Below, one piece after another: positions 20,210 to 31,258 of a DNA stretch of 64,000 nucleotides. The stretch lies in the NCBI GenBank assembly GCA_949358305.1, contig OX442322.1, forward strand, positions 6,262,001 to 6,326,000. The letters are read 5' to 3'. A program made the translations under genes and the position numbers. Within the stretch, counting starts at the first letter, position 1. The number at the start of each line of letters is the position of its first letter. The stretch is from Strigamia acuminata (Eukaryota; Arthropoda; Chilopoda; Geophilomorpha; Linotaeniidae). The notes beneath the pieces were generated by a model that ran no database searches, had not been told where the DNA came from, and worked only from the letters and a program-made list of their open reading frames with translations.

Positions 20210-22587
20210 ATGGCAACACAGACAGGAACGGGTTCAAGACCCACCACTCCGGGTGGAACACCAATTCCTCCGCGAGCTCCTACGCCAGAGCAGATGGACT
20301 TGGTAGAGGCTGGTTTCAATGCGCTGGTCCCAGCATTGGATCAATTCCTGACGAGGTCGCGTAGCTTGACCAATCCCGGGGAAGTTGAAGCAGCTCTCTT
20401 GTCTGCACAGCAGCAAGAGCGTCGTCTGTTGAACGATGTGAATACGTTGCAGGCTTATTGGACCCGTGCAACTTATTTGCAAGGAATAGCTCAGATAGAA
20501 GAACTGTCTTCTCAGGTAGATCATCTGCGTAATAGACATCAGGTGTCTCAGAGGATGGTCACGCATTGGTCAACGTCTCAGTTGAACCAAACAATTAACG
20601 CAAGTGTGTCGTCTGGCATTTCAGGGGCTGGAACGACGGTTAATACTCGCCGGCCTCCAAATACGAAATTGCCTACACTGCAGACAGTGAAGTTCACTGG
20701 AGATGTGGTCAAATTCCGCTCTTTCTTGAGTAGTTTTGACACATCAGTGCACACAAACTCGGAGTTGTCCGAGACAGAGAAGTTGCAATACTTACAGTCT
20801 ATGTGTGAAGGTGATGCTGCAACGCTTATCTCATCCTATCAGCTGGTTGATGGGTCATACATTCTAGCTAGAGACGAGCTCATCCGCAGTTACGGCGGTG
20901 ATGAGGTTCAAAGAACGGCTCTCATGAAAAGCATAAAAGATATGAAGCCGATTCTTGACGTGCATCCTACCAAGGTGCTCAAGTCGCAGCTTGCTCGCGT
21001 TTCCACGGCAGTTCACATGCTGGAACAACTGCAAGTTCCGGTTCAGACTGCTGGGTATGTGCTAGCTGACGACGTTCTCAGGAAATTCCCGTACCGAATG
21101 GTTCTTCGATATTACGAGGTACAGGGAACAAAGTCACAGAATTTGGTGAACATGTTAAACTTCTTTGCGGAAGAACTCAAGATTCTTGAGCGCATTGAAG
21201 AGGTTATCGGGTTTACACACCTGCCGTCCACGAAGCAGGTATCAGAAAAGGTTGACCGGTTTGAGAAGGAGCGTAAAGGTGCCATGGCGTCTTTGGTCGC
21301 TGCTCAGAGTCCGAAAGGTCCGTTGAGTCCAAGACAGGGGTCCGTTAGACCCGCATGTCCGTTCTGTAAGGCTGATCATTTGGCTCAAGATTGCATAAAG
21401 GTTGTAGAAATAGAAGCGAGGACTGAAATAGTTCGCCGAGACAGGCTCTGTTTCAATTGTCTTTGCAGCGGTCACTCATTCAAACAGTGTCCGAGTCGTT
21501 TTGCCTGCCGATCGTGCGGTGGTCGTCATCATATTGCTATCTGTCGGGGTGCGAAGGACAAACCTCCTGCTTCTCAAGACAAGCCAAATAAATTGCAGGT
21601 TGTTACGAACGTTACATTGTCCGTTGCTTCATCTTTGCAGCTGATGATCTTTTCAGCAGAACTGACCACTAAGTCAGGTGGGTCGCATCGCATTCGAGGC
21701 ATGCTGGACCCAGGAAGCCATCGCTCATACATTATGAAGAGCTTGGCCGATCGCATTAAGTTGCGACGATGTGGTGTCGTGCACGCTTCTACTCAGCGCT
21801 TTAATGAGCGTGATCCAGTGCCGACAGATTACGACGTTTTCTCCATACGTCTGAAGTCTCGCCATAGCGCGAAGGACATCGCAGTGTCCGCTCTGAGTGT
21901 GGAACATCTTCCGCATGTGTCGGGAATCGTTCACGCCGAGACCATTGAGAAGGTCAAAGCCCTAGGTCTAGAACTGGCCGAGGACTTACCGTCGACCGCC
22001 CGGAACATTGACGTCCTGCTAGGGGTTGATGTTTGGTGGCAGGTTTGTCTAAACGGTCGCAAGCGACTTGACCAGTCGTCCGGGTTGATTAACACCATAT
22101 TCGGATGGATCTTGTCGGGTGCTGCGAGTTCTACGGATTTGCTTCTCGATGACACGTCTTCAGTAGCTTGCTGTGCGACGTGCGACGTTTCTCCGGACAA
22201 AGAGCTGGAACGCCTATGTTCACTTGAAGCTGTGGGTATTCGTGCAGGGGAGCGCTATTCTGATTTCGTTCGGGATCGATTCGAACAGTCCACTGTTCGC
22301 CTTGAAGACGGTCGTTACCAGGTACGCTTACCTTTTAATGAGCATGTTACCGGGCTCGAGTCCAATTGGGAGCTGGCAGTCACGCAGCTTTCCAATAAGC
22401 TGAAGCGCATAGATGCGAGTACCGACCACAAGAAACGTTATCACGATGCCATGTGGGCGTACGTTCGTGAGGATCACGCCGAGGTGGTTCCTCCGGCCGA
22501 ACGTTTCTGGACAGAAGGGGTTTACAATATCCCACATCACCCAGTAATTAAGGAGGACCGTGAGACCACTAAGTTCAGGGTCGTCCA
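20210..22587 (+). pseudogene. BEL F gag, protease and RT N-terminus
   Basis: ATG at 20210 (MATQTG); an upstream non-ATG extension to 20174 was not used. Gag has the DUF1759-type core (KFTGDVVKFRSFLSSFD, near residue 165) followed by Cys/His knuckles (CPFCKADHLAQDC, CFNCLCSGHSFKQC, CRSCGGRHHIAIC). The retropepsin-like A17 protease shows MLDPGSHRSYI, with Pro where BEL elements normally have Ser or Thr after the catalytic Asp, a change that should weaken it. RT begins with the FWTEGVY block and reaches KFRVV, after which a small deletion (about 17-20 codons expected between KFRVV and GPSLNPD, not a multiple of three) shifts the frame and leads to a stop at 22624. Confidence 0.93.
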
Positions 22588-23199
22588 GGGCCGTCTCTCA
22601 ATCCCGATATCATCCGGGTTTTGATTAGGTTTCGATTGATGTGCATTGCTATCATTGCCGACATCAAACAGGCCTTTCTGCAAGTATCGATCGATTCGAA
22701 GCACCGCAATTTCTTGCGTTTTCTTTGGGTAGCGGATGGATATTTCGCCGACGTGTATTCATGGCAAAATCTATGGGATAACCTCGTTGTCCTACGGATG
22801 ACGGTGGTTCCGTTCGGTGTAAATTCCTCCCCTTTTTTACTTTGCGCAACGATTCGAGCGCAAGGGCAACTTCATGCTGCCTCACACCCGAAAGAGGCGG
22901 ATGCTCTCGATAAGGGTATCTTCATGGACGACCTCACGTTCGGCGCTGATCTTCCGCCAGCAGCTGTTGCTCATTGCTTAAATCTACGCAATATTCTCGA
23001 CGCCGCAAAGTTACCGCTCGTTAAGTGGGCCGCGTCAAATGGTGAAGTCTTTGGTTCCCTAAAAGAGGAAGGGTTCCATATGCGCGCTAATTCGTTCGAG
23101 AATCTCGGTGTTATTAAAATGCTGGGCATTCTTTGGGACGTTCAGCAGGACGCAATTTTTTTTCGAGTGCCCGAGTTTGATGAAGTCCCGACAGTTTGG
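22588..23199 (+). pseudogene. BEL F RT palm, shifted frame
   Basis: Continues the BEL RT in another frame: LNPDIIRVL, IADIKQAFLQVSID, FLRFLW, VPFGVNSSPFLL and the catalytic FMDDLTFG. It ends at PTVW, where the inserted element K begins. The block expected between KFRVV and LNPD is lost. Confidence 0.9.
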
Positions 23200-23285
23200 G
23201 GTTGCTTATGAGCCACTACGAGACGTGCATTCGTTTAGCTTCGTGTGAAAACACGATTGTTGGCGGGTCACGCGTTGGGTTTTGG

Positions 23286-23909
23286 TGTAATGAATCGCGT
23301 TTCCCGAGTCGTTTGGGACGCGTTTGAAAGACGCCGCGATACAGAAAATCTTGGGAGCCTGGTCCTCGAGACCTGCCCAGCCGTGAGTGCACGCCTTATG
23401 TCGGTAGCACACACTCCAGATCCCGATCTTTACACGAATATTTATTTTGGCCGGGTATTCCGAGCTACTAAAATGGGGGGACAGAATTTGCTTAGCGGTC
23501 ACCAGAGTCAAGACCCAACGCGTGTCTCGCAACGTATCGTGCAGATCACAAGATCACACGAAGTTACGAAACACGTAACGTCCCGACTCACAAGCGTCCG
23601 CCTCGCCGTCGAAGTGAAGCGTGAAATGCGTGCTAACGCGTGCGTAACTGGCCTGCACGGTCACACAAATCCCTAACTAAACTTCGCACAAGTGCTTAAT
23701 TAAGCTAAAGCTCGTTGAGAGCGGCGAAACTAAGCTACGCGCCGAATGCATAAAATAAATAGACACAAAGACTTCAGTTTGAAAGCCAAACAAACTTATC
23801 CTGCCTAAATAGCGACGCGTCACGGCGCTTAAAACAATACGAAAAGAAGCGGAAAAACAACAGGTTCAGGTGGATAAAACTGTGAATCAACACTGATTAA
23901 GATGAGGTG
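23286..23909 (+). repeat. Left LTR-like repeat of K
   Basis: Starts TGTAATGAATCGCG and matches the split right copy through GATGAGGTGA. About 80 bp to its left (23203-23285) are neither BEL coding nor present at the right copy; they may be an LTR start that the right copy has lost. Confidence 0.75.
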
Positions 23910-24274
23910 AAAACCTAGAGTCATGTCTCAGAGCTAATAGGCGAAACAAAGCAACGAGTGAGCTTCGTAAGTGAGCTAAGACTCTGCCATGAGCACTGGC
24001 TCCGAAGAGCACCTACGCGTTCGGGATACAGAGCTTAACTGAGGAAAAAAGAGAAAAATAGGGTGAAAGGTAAACTTGGACTCATCCAAGCTCCACCAAT
24101 CACAGAAGAGTCAAGAGCCAATCAGTACAGTCGGTGCATACTAAGTGTATGACTAACGTCGACGCGTACTGACCAGAATAGAAATGCAAATGAGTTCGCA
24201 CCAAAACAATAAACAGAAATAGAAAAACTAGGAAGAGATAAGAGAGAAGTGAGAGAAAAAGAAGAGAGTTAGGA
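23910..24274 (+). other. K 5' leader
   Basis: A purine-rich non-coding leader, increasingly GA-rich towards 24274. I recognise no primer site. Confidence 0.45.
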
Positions 24275-24532
24275 ATGAGTAAGAGATATGAGATGAGGTC
24301 CCGAAAGCTTGTCGGCCAAAAGGAGGGGGCACTGACGCCGGAGATTCCTTCAAAAGAGGAGAAGGCAGAGGAGAAGCCTGTGGTCGTCACAAAACCACCA
24401 ATTAGTGAAGCTAACTGCGTCTTGCTAAGCAAACGTAATTTCGATGTGGAGTTATTTGAGCCTCCACACGTAGACAATCCTGGCATTGTCAAAGTGGTTG
24501 TTGCTCGAAGAGGGCAAGACGCTCCAAAATAG
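24275..24532 (+). CDS. Short ORF at the start of K (probable gag start)
   Basis: An 85-codon ORF from an ATG (MSKRYEMRSRK), rich in Lys and Glu. No domain is recognised. Its place between LTR, leader and the pol part suggests the N-terminus of gag, but it could be a chance frame. Confidence 0.35.
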   Translation: MSKRYEMRSRKLVGQKEGALTPEIPSKEEKAEEKPVVVTKPPISEANCVLLSKRNFDVELFEPPHVDNPGIVKVVVARRGQDAPK

Positions 24533-24639
24533 ACATTCATATGGTCATCTAAGAGATGGGAAAAAACCGCACGAAGGAACATCGTGCGAGTTACGCGTAA
24601 ACTTGGGAAAAGGGCCATGGGTTTGAGTCAGATGCGTCG

Positions 24640-25637
24640 AGCCATTACATGCGTCAAGCAAGAATTGGAGCAGCAGCTAAACGAACGTTGGTTGAGACTG
24701 CGGATTCTCCGAGTAAAGAGAGAAGCATCGTCGACAACGTGGAGACCTCTTCTGCTTGTCAAAAGGCGGAAAGTACTCCAAGACAGCATGATGTTAATTT
24801 CTGTTAAGATATGGCGTATATTAATAAGCAATTAATATTTACCACATGTATATATGTATATCTTTTCGTATTATCATGTAACCCGGTGTTAATGCATGTA
24901 TTTGGCCAATGCGAGTAATCGCAGTGTTTGTTTACATACAGTGTTTGTATGCTGCCTACAGGTGGCTCTTATTGCAAAGAGGTCATGTGACCAATCAATA
25001 AAACTCACTTGATGTTTTGATTCTCACCTGCAATGATGACTTGTCATTTTGTCTTCACAGCTAATGTTTTTCTCAGCCACTGTCTACACAAGTTTGCAGT
25101 TGTTTTATAGCAACACACAACAATTTCGTCCAATACATCCCAAACAGAGATCCTACCAACCTCGCTTGGGTGTATGATCAGCTGTGTAATCAGTTGGAGC
25201 CAAAACGCATTAATCACTTAATGGATGCGTTGAAACCAGTTGCTCACATCTTTCGTGAGGAACTGGGGCTCTGTAATAATACGCAGTTTGAAGTGAATCT
25301 GAAGCCTGATTTCCGACCTATTCATGTCCCGGTGCGTCCGGTGAATCCGGCAAAAAGGGAAATAATCGATGCCTATATCGACCAAAAGTTGGCGCAAGGA
25401 GTAATCAAGCGCTCCAAAAGCGACTGCGCCGTAGCGCCAGTAGTTGTCCCCAAAAAGGACGGACGCTGGCGCTGCGCAATGGACTTCAGGCCGATCAACT
25501 CCCAAACTTTGCCTGACGTTTACCCCCTCCCAGATATCGACAACATCTTTGCATATCTGGGTGGGGCAAAATGGTTTTCTATCATCGACGGAAGGGAAGC
25601 GTTCCACCAAATAGGAGTCCGACCTGGAGATTGTTAG
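24640..25637 (+). pseudogene. Gypsy K pol fragment: RT fingers, split by a solo LTR
   Basis: A frame is open from about 24640 to the solo LTR at 24802 and resumes in register after it at 25123, ending at 25637. The second part is clearly RT: GVIKRSKSDCAVAPVVVPKKDG, CAMDFRPINSQT, YPLPDIDNIF and WFSIIDGREAFHQI, where Ser-Ile-Ile-Asp carries the first catalytic Asp. Asp-Gly-Arg replaces the usual Asp-Leu-x-x-Gly-Tyr pattern. It stops before the YxDD motif, so the RT is incomplete. Confidence 0.85.
24802..25122 (+). mobile_element. Solo LTR of the copia B family
   Basis: A 321-bp LTR from TGTTAAGATATGG to ACACAACA with perfect 5-bp duplications ATTTC on both sides (24797-24801 and 25123-25127). 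It lies inside the K pol frame. No internal sequence remains, so it arose by LTR-LTR recombination of a former full element. Confidence 0.96.
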
Positions 25638-26525
25638 AAAAATGCCCAACTGTTTGATCTTCTCGGTTGCATGTTTCCGGTTAAATGCAACTTGTGTGTC
25701 ATTGCAATTCTGTATTTGTGTTACATTGGTTGATATTGACTTTTAAACCTTTATTCCCTTATTCCTGTGCCGCAACCAATGTGCTTATTAGCAATGACAT
25801 ACTGATATGTCGTCTGCTCGAATATGAGCACTTATCTTTTAGTTTCTCATGGCTTTTGTTTACATTATCGATTATTTATGCCGTTGTTTTGCCTTTGTTA
25901 TGTAAAGAATGAATCTTTGCCTGTTAACAATGATTCATTCTACTTTAAGCTTTGTAGCCTCGAAAGAGGTGTGCTTTTATGTTGTTCTCTCTCATCACGA
26001 TGAATAAAGATGGCGGTCGCATAATGCGAGTTCCCGCACCGTTTGAATCGAGTCTCAGCTCTCTCTTATTGATGTCTGGCGCCCCCAAACCTATCAGAGA
26101 TGACCCCCTAAATTCTTTCCTCACGGGTGTGCGGATGGATGCAGTGAGTTCGGAGTGTCCAGCAGTCAAGGACTGCTTGGCTAAGTATTTATGTTAGTTT
26201 TAGATTTTCAAAGTGTCAATTTGCCTTACTGTGATTTGAGTGTATATTTTAACGCGTTTGACGCGATTGTTTGAGTTTGCATCATGTGTTTTATCTGATT
26301 TGATTCATTTTTGATTGTGTTTAGTTCGCTAATGTTGCGAGTGATTATGTTCTTGATTATCTTGATTGTATCGTTTCATTACTTTCATTCAAACAGAGTA
26401 ATAAAACTCTGGCTGTGGGGGCGTGTCACGGCCCGTGTTTCCTACGCGTACAGTTTACGCATTGTTAACCCGTGTTTGTTCCCATTAAACCAAATTTTGT
26501 CATATTCCTACCTTTGTTGTTTTGT
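25638..26525. other. Unassigned non-coding stretch inside K
   Basis: A T-rich stretch between the RT fragment (plus) and the RNase H fragment (minus). It starts right after GGAGATTGTTAG and contains a possible LTR-like TGTCACGGCCCG at about 26425. There is no partner repeat in the window and no protein domain. It could be an LTR or untranslated region of another element. Confidence 0.4.
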
Positions 26526-27366
26526 TTATGTTTGATGTTCATCCTCAGAGACTGGACGCTCCGCAGGGTCCTCAATAATTGGGTGCTTCCTCGGTCGGCC
26601 CCTTTTCCTCTTCGCGGGGGGATCCCCAGCAGGAAGAGAAATTGCCACGGACTCGTCATCGTCGGAAACGAGCCCATCAATCATTGGATTTTCGATGACC
26701 GGATGTTTCCTTGGCCGACCCCTTTTCCTCTTCACTGGAACACCTCCAACTCGTGTTGGTCCTCCGGCAATCGGGTGCTTTCGTGGACGTCCCCTCTTCC
26801 TTTTTTGCCAGCCAACCTGGCAAGCAAAATGCGTTTTTGACGACGCATTGTGACAGCTCGAACAATTTTAGCATTTGATGGCTTGAAATGCGTTAAATCT
26901 TCTAACTCCTCCATCTTTGGCACTGGCCAATCTCTGTAGTCGTCAAAAAACGCACAATAACACGTGTCGTCCAAAGCTGGGCAATCCTCATCATCCAACT
27001 CGATTGGTGGGTCGACAGGGGCGCGGCTTAACGCGTCAGCAACTCGATTCTTTGTTCCACTGCAGTGTAGGAACCTAAAACGATACTCTGACAAAGAAAG
27101 AATCCAGCGCGCCAATCGACCCTTGGGCTCTCGTTGGGTGAAGAGCCACATCAAGGACTTATGGTCACTCTCGAGGTAGAAGTCCATTAGCTCGAGATAC
27201 GCCCTGAAGCGCTTCACAGCCCACACAGCGGCCAGGCATTCGATTTCAGTTGTCATATAATTCTTCTCCGCCTTGTTTAGGGCTCTCGACGCGAAGGCAA
27301 TGGGAACGCGTACACCGTCATTGTTGATTTGCATCAAGACGGCACCAAGCCTTACCTCCACCTCCG
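26526..27366 (-). pseudogene. Gypsy K RNase H with three AT-hook motifs, inverted
   Basis: On the minus strand the frame begins abruptly at the LTR junction (RLGAVLMQ), runs through RNase H (PIAFASRALNKAEKNYMTTEIECLAAVWA, LESDHKSLMWL, VADALSRAP) and an acidic linker (ELDDEDCPALDD). After a frameshift in an A-run near 26808 it continues with three copies of a KRKRGRPRKHP motif (around 26800, 26728 and 26599) and a stop at 26526-26528. AT-hooks bind the minor groove of AT-rich DNA. Their place after RNase H, where gypsy elements have integrase, is unusual. It lies opposite to the RT fragment of the same element. Confidence 0.8.
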
Positions 27367-27627
27367 TGTAATGAATCGCGTTTCCCGAGTAGTTTGGGAC
27401 GCGTTTGAAAGACGCCGCGATACAGAAATTCTTGGTAGCCTGGTCCTCGAGACCTGCCCAGCCGTGAGTGCGCGCCTTATGTCGGTAGCACACACTCCAG
27501 ATCCCGATCTTTACACGAATATTTATTTTGGCCGGGTATTCCGAGCTACTAAAATGGGGGGACAGAATTTGCTTAGCGGCCACCAGAGTCAAGACCCAAC
27601 GCGTGTCTCGCAACGTATCGTGCAGAT
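27367..27627 (+). repeat. Right LTR-like repeat of K, first part
   Basis: Matches 23286-23546. It is split by element L at the duplicated CAGAT (27623-27627). Confidence 0.85.
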
Positions 27628-28108
27628 TGTTGGCCTTTAATCTTAAATAAGGTGAGTTGAAGCAGTTTTCAATGTTTTGTAACACTAGCACAAATTGTGC
27701 CGCCATCTTTAATATCATGGAAAAACATGTGAGAACAAATGATACATGGTTTGAGGTTATTTCACCTCACAAACTATAAGAAGGACAAATCACTATTGTA
27801 TTCAATTTGATTTGTCCTGTACAATGTTTAAACATAAACAACTTAAAACAGAACAAGTTCTTAATGCAAAATGCTCATAAGAGCAGACGACAATTAGACA
27901 AATCATTATATAAAGGTAAATCAGTTGTGGTAACGAAACACGCATTAGATAAAAAGCAATAACAACTGATCTGCAATTCCGGGACATAATACAATGATAA
28001 ACTAATCGCGGGACAATCGTGCTAATCCGGAAACGCACGAAGTAATCTCTCCATCGTAAATCGGAACTGACTGTGACAACACTTGTCCCTAAACTTTACA
28101 TATCAATA
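27628..28108 (-). repeat. 3' LTR of L
   Basis: 481 bp, TGTTGGCC ... TATCAATA on the plus strand. The tract AGAGGGGG (minus, 28109-28117) abuts it, confirming the boundary. The element-sense LTR start is therefore TATTGA, not the canonical TG. Confidence 0.93.
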
Positions 28109-28127
28109 CCCCCTCTGGACAACTGTG

Positions 28128-28485
28128 TCACATGTCAAAGATGTGTCCACATAATTCAGTCAAACGTGGTCGGGCTAACCACTTGGTTAATAAATCGGCC
28201 ACGTTCAGTCTTCCAGAAACGTGCCGGATGTCGAAGACCTTGCTTTCATACAGATCGCGTAAATAATGAAAGCGAACCTCGATGTGTTTGTTCGCTTTAT
28301 TTTCTACGCGGTTCTTGCTATATTGTATCGCCGCTGTGCTATCAGCCAAGACACAGGGCTGCAAATTCCCAAAGTAGTCGAACATTACCGACATGTTGAA
28401 GAGCCTCTTAAGCCATATCAGTTCCCTGACGCCATCAACGATGGCCACAAACTCTGACTCCACTTCGCGCACGTCCGCGCCTTCG
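28128..28485 (-). pseudogene. Copia L RNase H C-terminus
   Basis: The last ~118 codons of a 283-codon open frame are copia RNase H: EVESEFVAIVDGVRELIWL, the Asp in VLADSTAAIQYS, KHIEVRFHYLRDL and the end VADLLTKWL. The upstream part of the open frame (to 28979) shows no domain and looks like leader sequence read through. The deletion removed gag, protease, integrase and RT. Confidence 0.85.
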
Positions 28486-29160
28486 CAATTGCCGTATTGC
28501 AAATTGCGGTTCTTCAATGTCGAATGCACGTGCGTATTCCGTACGCACGGGTCCTCCAACGTCGGTACGTCGTTCGAGACGTACGTGGTGAACGTTGAAC
28601 GTTCGTGACGCGAAATATTCGCGATGATCGCCTCCGCACTCGTATCTGGCGAAAAATGCACAAAATCGACGAACTCCGCCGATAAATTAGTGCTAATGCA
28701 CGCAAAACACCTCACACTGGTGTAAATAATAAATACAGTTACTTGAAAACGCTCGTAGAATCCAAAAACCGCTGAAAAACGATGCTGGAAACAGCCAAAA
28801 CACTTAACACCTGGTCGGCGCCATCTTGGATTTCCGAAAATGTGATCCAGGTTGGGAAATACAATTTCGCGTGGTTTTAGCAGTTTCCTTCTGCTAAATG
28901 CCGGATATTTTAACGAAAATATCTTGTTTTCACCGCTAGTGATGAAAACGCTGGCCGCTCCACGCTGAAAACCGCTCAAAATCGTCGAAAAACGAATAAT
29001 TTCGACTCCGCCGACCCCCGATGTTGGCTGCGCTACTCGGCGACGTGCGGGAAACGTTCCGTGTCGCCCCGCCTCCGTTTTCCGTGCGTCGTGGCCGTTC
29101 GCGACGTGGAAAATCGCCGAAAAATTGCTTTATACAATAGCAACTCACCAGAAACGTAAT
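28486..29160 (-). other. L leader
   Basis: A non-coding leader in the style of C and D, with repeated CGTCGAAAAACG and ATCGCCGAAAAATTG motifs. No coding domain. Confidence 0.5.
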
Positions 29161-29172
29161 CCTCTGCTACCA
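29161..29172 (-). promoter_or_regulatory. Primer binding site of L (3' end of initiator tRNA-Met)
   Basis: The minus strand reads TGGTAGCAGAGG one base after the LTR, identical to C and D. Confidence 0.85.
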
Positions 29173-29173
29173 C

Positions 29174-29654
29174 TGTTGGCCTTTAATCTTAAATAAGGTG
29201 AGTTGAAGCAGTTTTCAATGTTTTGTAACACTAGCACAAATTGTGCCGCCATCTTTAATATCATGGAAAAACATGTGAGAACAAATGATACATGGTTTGA
29301 GGTTATTTCACCTCACAAACTATAAGAAGGACAAATCACTATTGTATTCAATTTGATTTGTCCTGTACAATGTTTAAACATAAACAACTTAAAACAGAAC
29401 AAGTTCTTAATGCAAAATGCTCATAAGAGCAGACGACAATTAGACAAATCATTATATAAAGGTAAATCAGTTGTGGTAACGAAACACGCATTAGATAAAA
29501 AGCAATAACAACTGATCTGCAATTCCGGGACATAATACAATGATAAACTAATCGCGGGACAATCGTGCTAATCCGGAAACGCACGAAGTAATCTCTCCAT
29601 CGTAAATCGGAACTGACTGTGACAACACTTGTCCCTAAACTTTACATATCAATA
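29174..29654 (-). repeat. 5' LTR of L
   Basis: 481 bp, apparently identical to 27628-28108; CAGAT follows directly. Confidence 0.94.
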
Positions 29655-29659
29655 CAGAT

Positions 29660-30019
29660 CACAAGATCACACGAAGTTAAACGAAACACGTAACGTCCCG
29701 ACTCACAAGCGTCCGCCTCGCTGTCGAAGTGAAGCGTGAAATGCGTGCTAACGCGTGCGTAACTGGCCTGCACGGTCACACAAATCCTAAACTAAACTTC
29801 GCTCAAGTGCTTAATTAAGCTAAAGCTCGTTGAGAGCGGCGAAACTAAGCTACGCGCCGAATGCATGAAATAAATAGACACAAAGACTTCAGTTTGAAAG
29901 CCAAACAAACTTATCCTGCCTAAATAGCGACGCGTCACGGCGCTTAAAACAATACGAAAGGAAGCGGAAAAACAACAGGTTCAAGTGGATAAAACTGTGA
30001 ATCAACACTGATAAAGATG
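29660..30019 (+). repeat. Right LTR-like repeat of K, second part
   Basis: Resumes the K repeat after L and ends near GATGAGGTGA, next to BEL coding sequence. Confidence 0.8.
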
Positions 30020-30021
30020 AG

Positions 30022-31258
30022 GTGAGGCGGGGAGTCCTCACGCTCGTCGCGTCCCTGTTTGACCCGTTGGGTTTCCTGGCCGCGATCGTTTTACCGATGA
30101 AGCTGCTGATGCAGAGCTTCTGGGGCCGAGCTTTCGCCTGGGACCAAGTGCTACCGGACGACGACCGAGTTCAGATTGCTCGTTGGTACGCAGACCTTCA
30201 ACGTCTGAAAGAAGTAAAAGTGCAAAGATGGATGGGCATGTATTCGGGTGAAGGTCTAAGTTTAGAAGTGTATTGCGATGCAAGTCCCCGAGCTTATGGC
30301 TGCGCAGTTTACATTGGGAATTCTTCCAGTGTAAGCAAGCTTCTCGTCGGAAAGAGTAGGATCGCTCCGCTAGACAAGCTTACGCTCCTGCGCCTTGAGC
30401 TGACCGCCACAGTGATTGGTGTTCGCATGCTCGAATACATTCAGACCGATTTTTTACCTGATTTTCTCATCACGAGTGTACGGTTTTTTACCGACTCTAT
30501 GGTCGCGTTGGGGTGGATCCGATCAAAGAAGAATCGTTGGAAATCCTATGTTTCGAATCGAGTGGCTGAGGTCCTCGACAAGTCAAGGGTTGACCAATGG
30601 TCCTACGTCCCAACCGCAAAAAATCCTGCTGACATTTTGACACGTCCTTGCGACATACCGACTTTGATTGCCAGTCACCTTTGGTGGAATGGTCCTGACC
30701 CGAAGGAGTTTGACCAGGTCGACACCCCTCCGGTGGATCTTCTCAAAGAAGAAGAGAAGCTGGTCTCTTCTGCAGTGACGTTGTACGATGACTTTCTCGA
30801 TCAGTTTTTTAAGCGATTCCGCTCGTTCAATCGCTTGACTCGCATACTCGCTTTCATTCGCCGGTGGCGCTTTCCCGCGCCCGGGAAGGAATTGTATGTG
30901 TATGAGTTGGAGGAGGCGGAACGGAAGCTGATCTACTGGTCACAGCGCATGCATTTTTCAGAAGAATGTGTTGCCGTCGAACGCAAAGAGAATGTTGAGA
31001 AGTCATCCCCCCTACAAAATTTTGACCTATTTCTGGATGAAACCGGTTTGATACGGCTCAGAAGTCGTCTCGCCAAATCGTTCCTCCCGTTTGATGAGGT
31101 TTATCCGATTTTGCGACACCCGAGTAGTTGGGTGACCCGGTTGCTTATCCGTCGTGAGCACGCTTTGCTCTTACACGGCGACTTAAGTAAAACTCTCCAC
31201 CATATGAGGAACCGTTTTTGGATAATACGCGGTCGCCGAACGGTGCAGTCGGTCATAC
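30022..31258 (+). pseudogene. BEL F RT end, RNase H and integrase start
   Basis: Open frame beginning RRGVLTLVASLFDPLGFLA, the classic BEL block after the RT palm. RNase H follows (VYCDASPRAYGCAVY, LLRLELTATVIGVRM, FFTDSMVALGWI, NPADILTRPC). Then comes the integrase N-terminal zinc region start, with the His of ALLLHGDLSKTLHHMRNRFWI. The frame is cut by gypsy G at the ATAC duplication and continues at 40063. Confidence 0.93.

Larger units (their letters stand above)
27628..29654 (-). mobile_element. Copia derivative L, internally deleted
   Basis: Complete 2,027-bp element: two apparently identical 481-bp LTRs around a 1,065-bp interior, with perfect 5-bp duplications CAGAT (27623-27627 and 29655-29659). 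It is read on the minus strand: initiator tRNA-Met primer site, leader, a leftover RNase H C-terminus and a purine tract. Nothing else of gag-pol remains, so it would need proteins from a relative to move. Identical LTRs imply that it moved recently. Confidence 0.93.
23200..30021 (+). mobile_element. Gypsy element K inserted in BEL F (edges approximate)
   Basis: BEL coding stops at about 23199 and resumes at about 30022. Between lie two direct copies of an LTR-like repeat (23286-23909; 27367-27627 plus 29660-30019), about 2% different, and gypsy-type coding pieces. The plus-strand 5' part has a gag-like start and RT; the RNase H part lies inverted. I could not fix a clean target duplication: GGGGT at 23198-23202 and GAGGT at 30019-30023 are the nearest candidates. 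The repeat ends also lack a clean TG..CA. Confidence 0.7.

Noticed and set aside
23286-23676. Open frames within the K repeat (23245-23676 plus, 23206-23532 minus)
   Set aside because: Both recur in the right copy of the repeat (27329-27640) as part of an LTR-like sequence and contain no domain.
26472-26840. 122-codon plus-strand frame over the AT-hook region
   Set aside because: Antisense shadow of the repetitive AT-hook coding sequence.
28486-28979. N-terminal half of the 283-codon frame in L as a new protein
   Set aside because: No domain; it is leader sequence accidentally in frame with the RNase H remnant.
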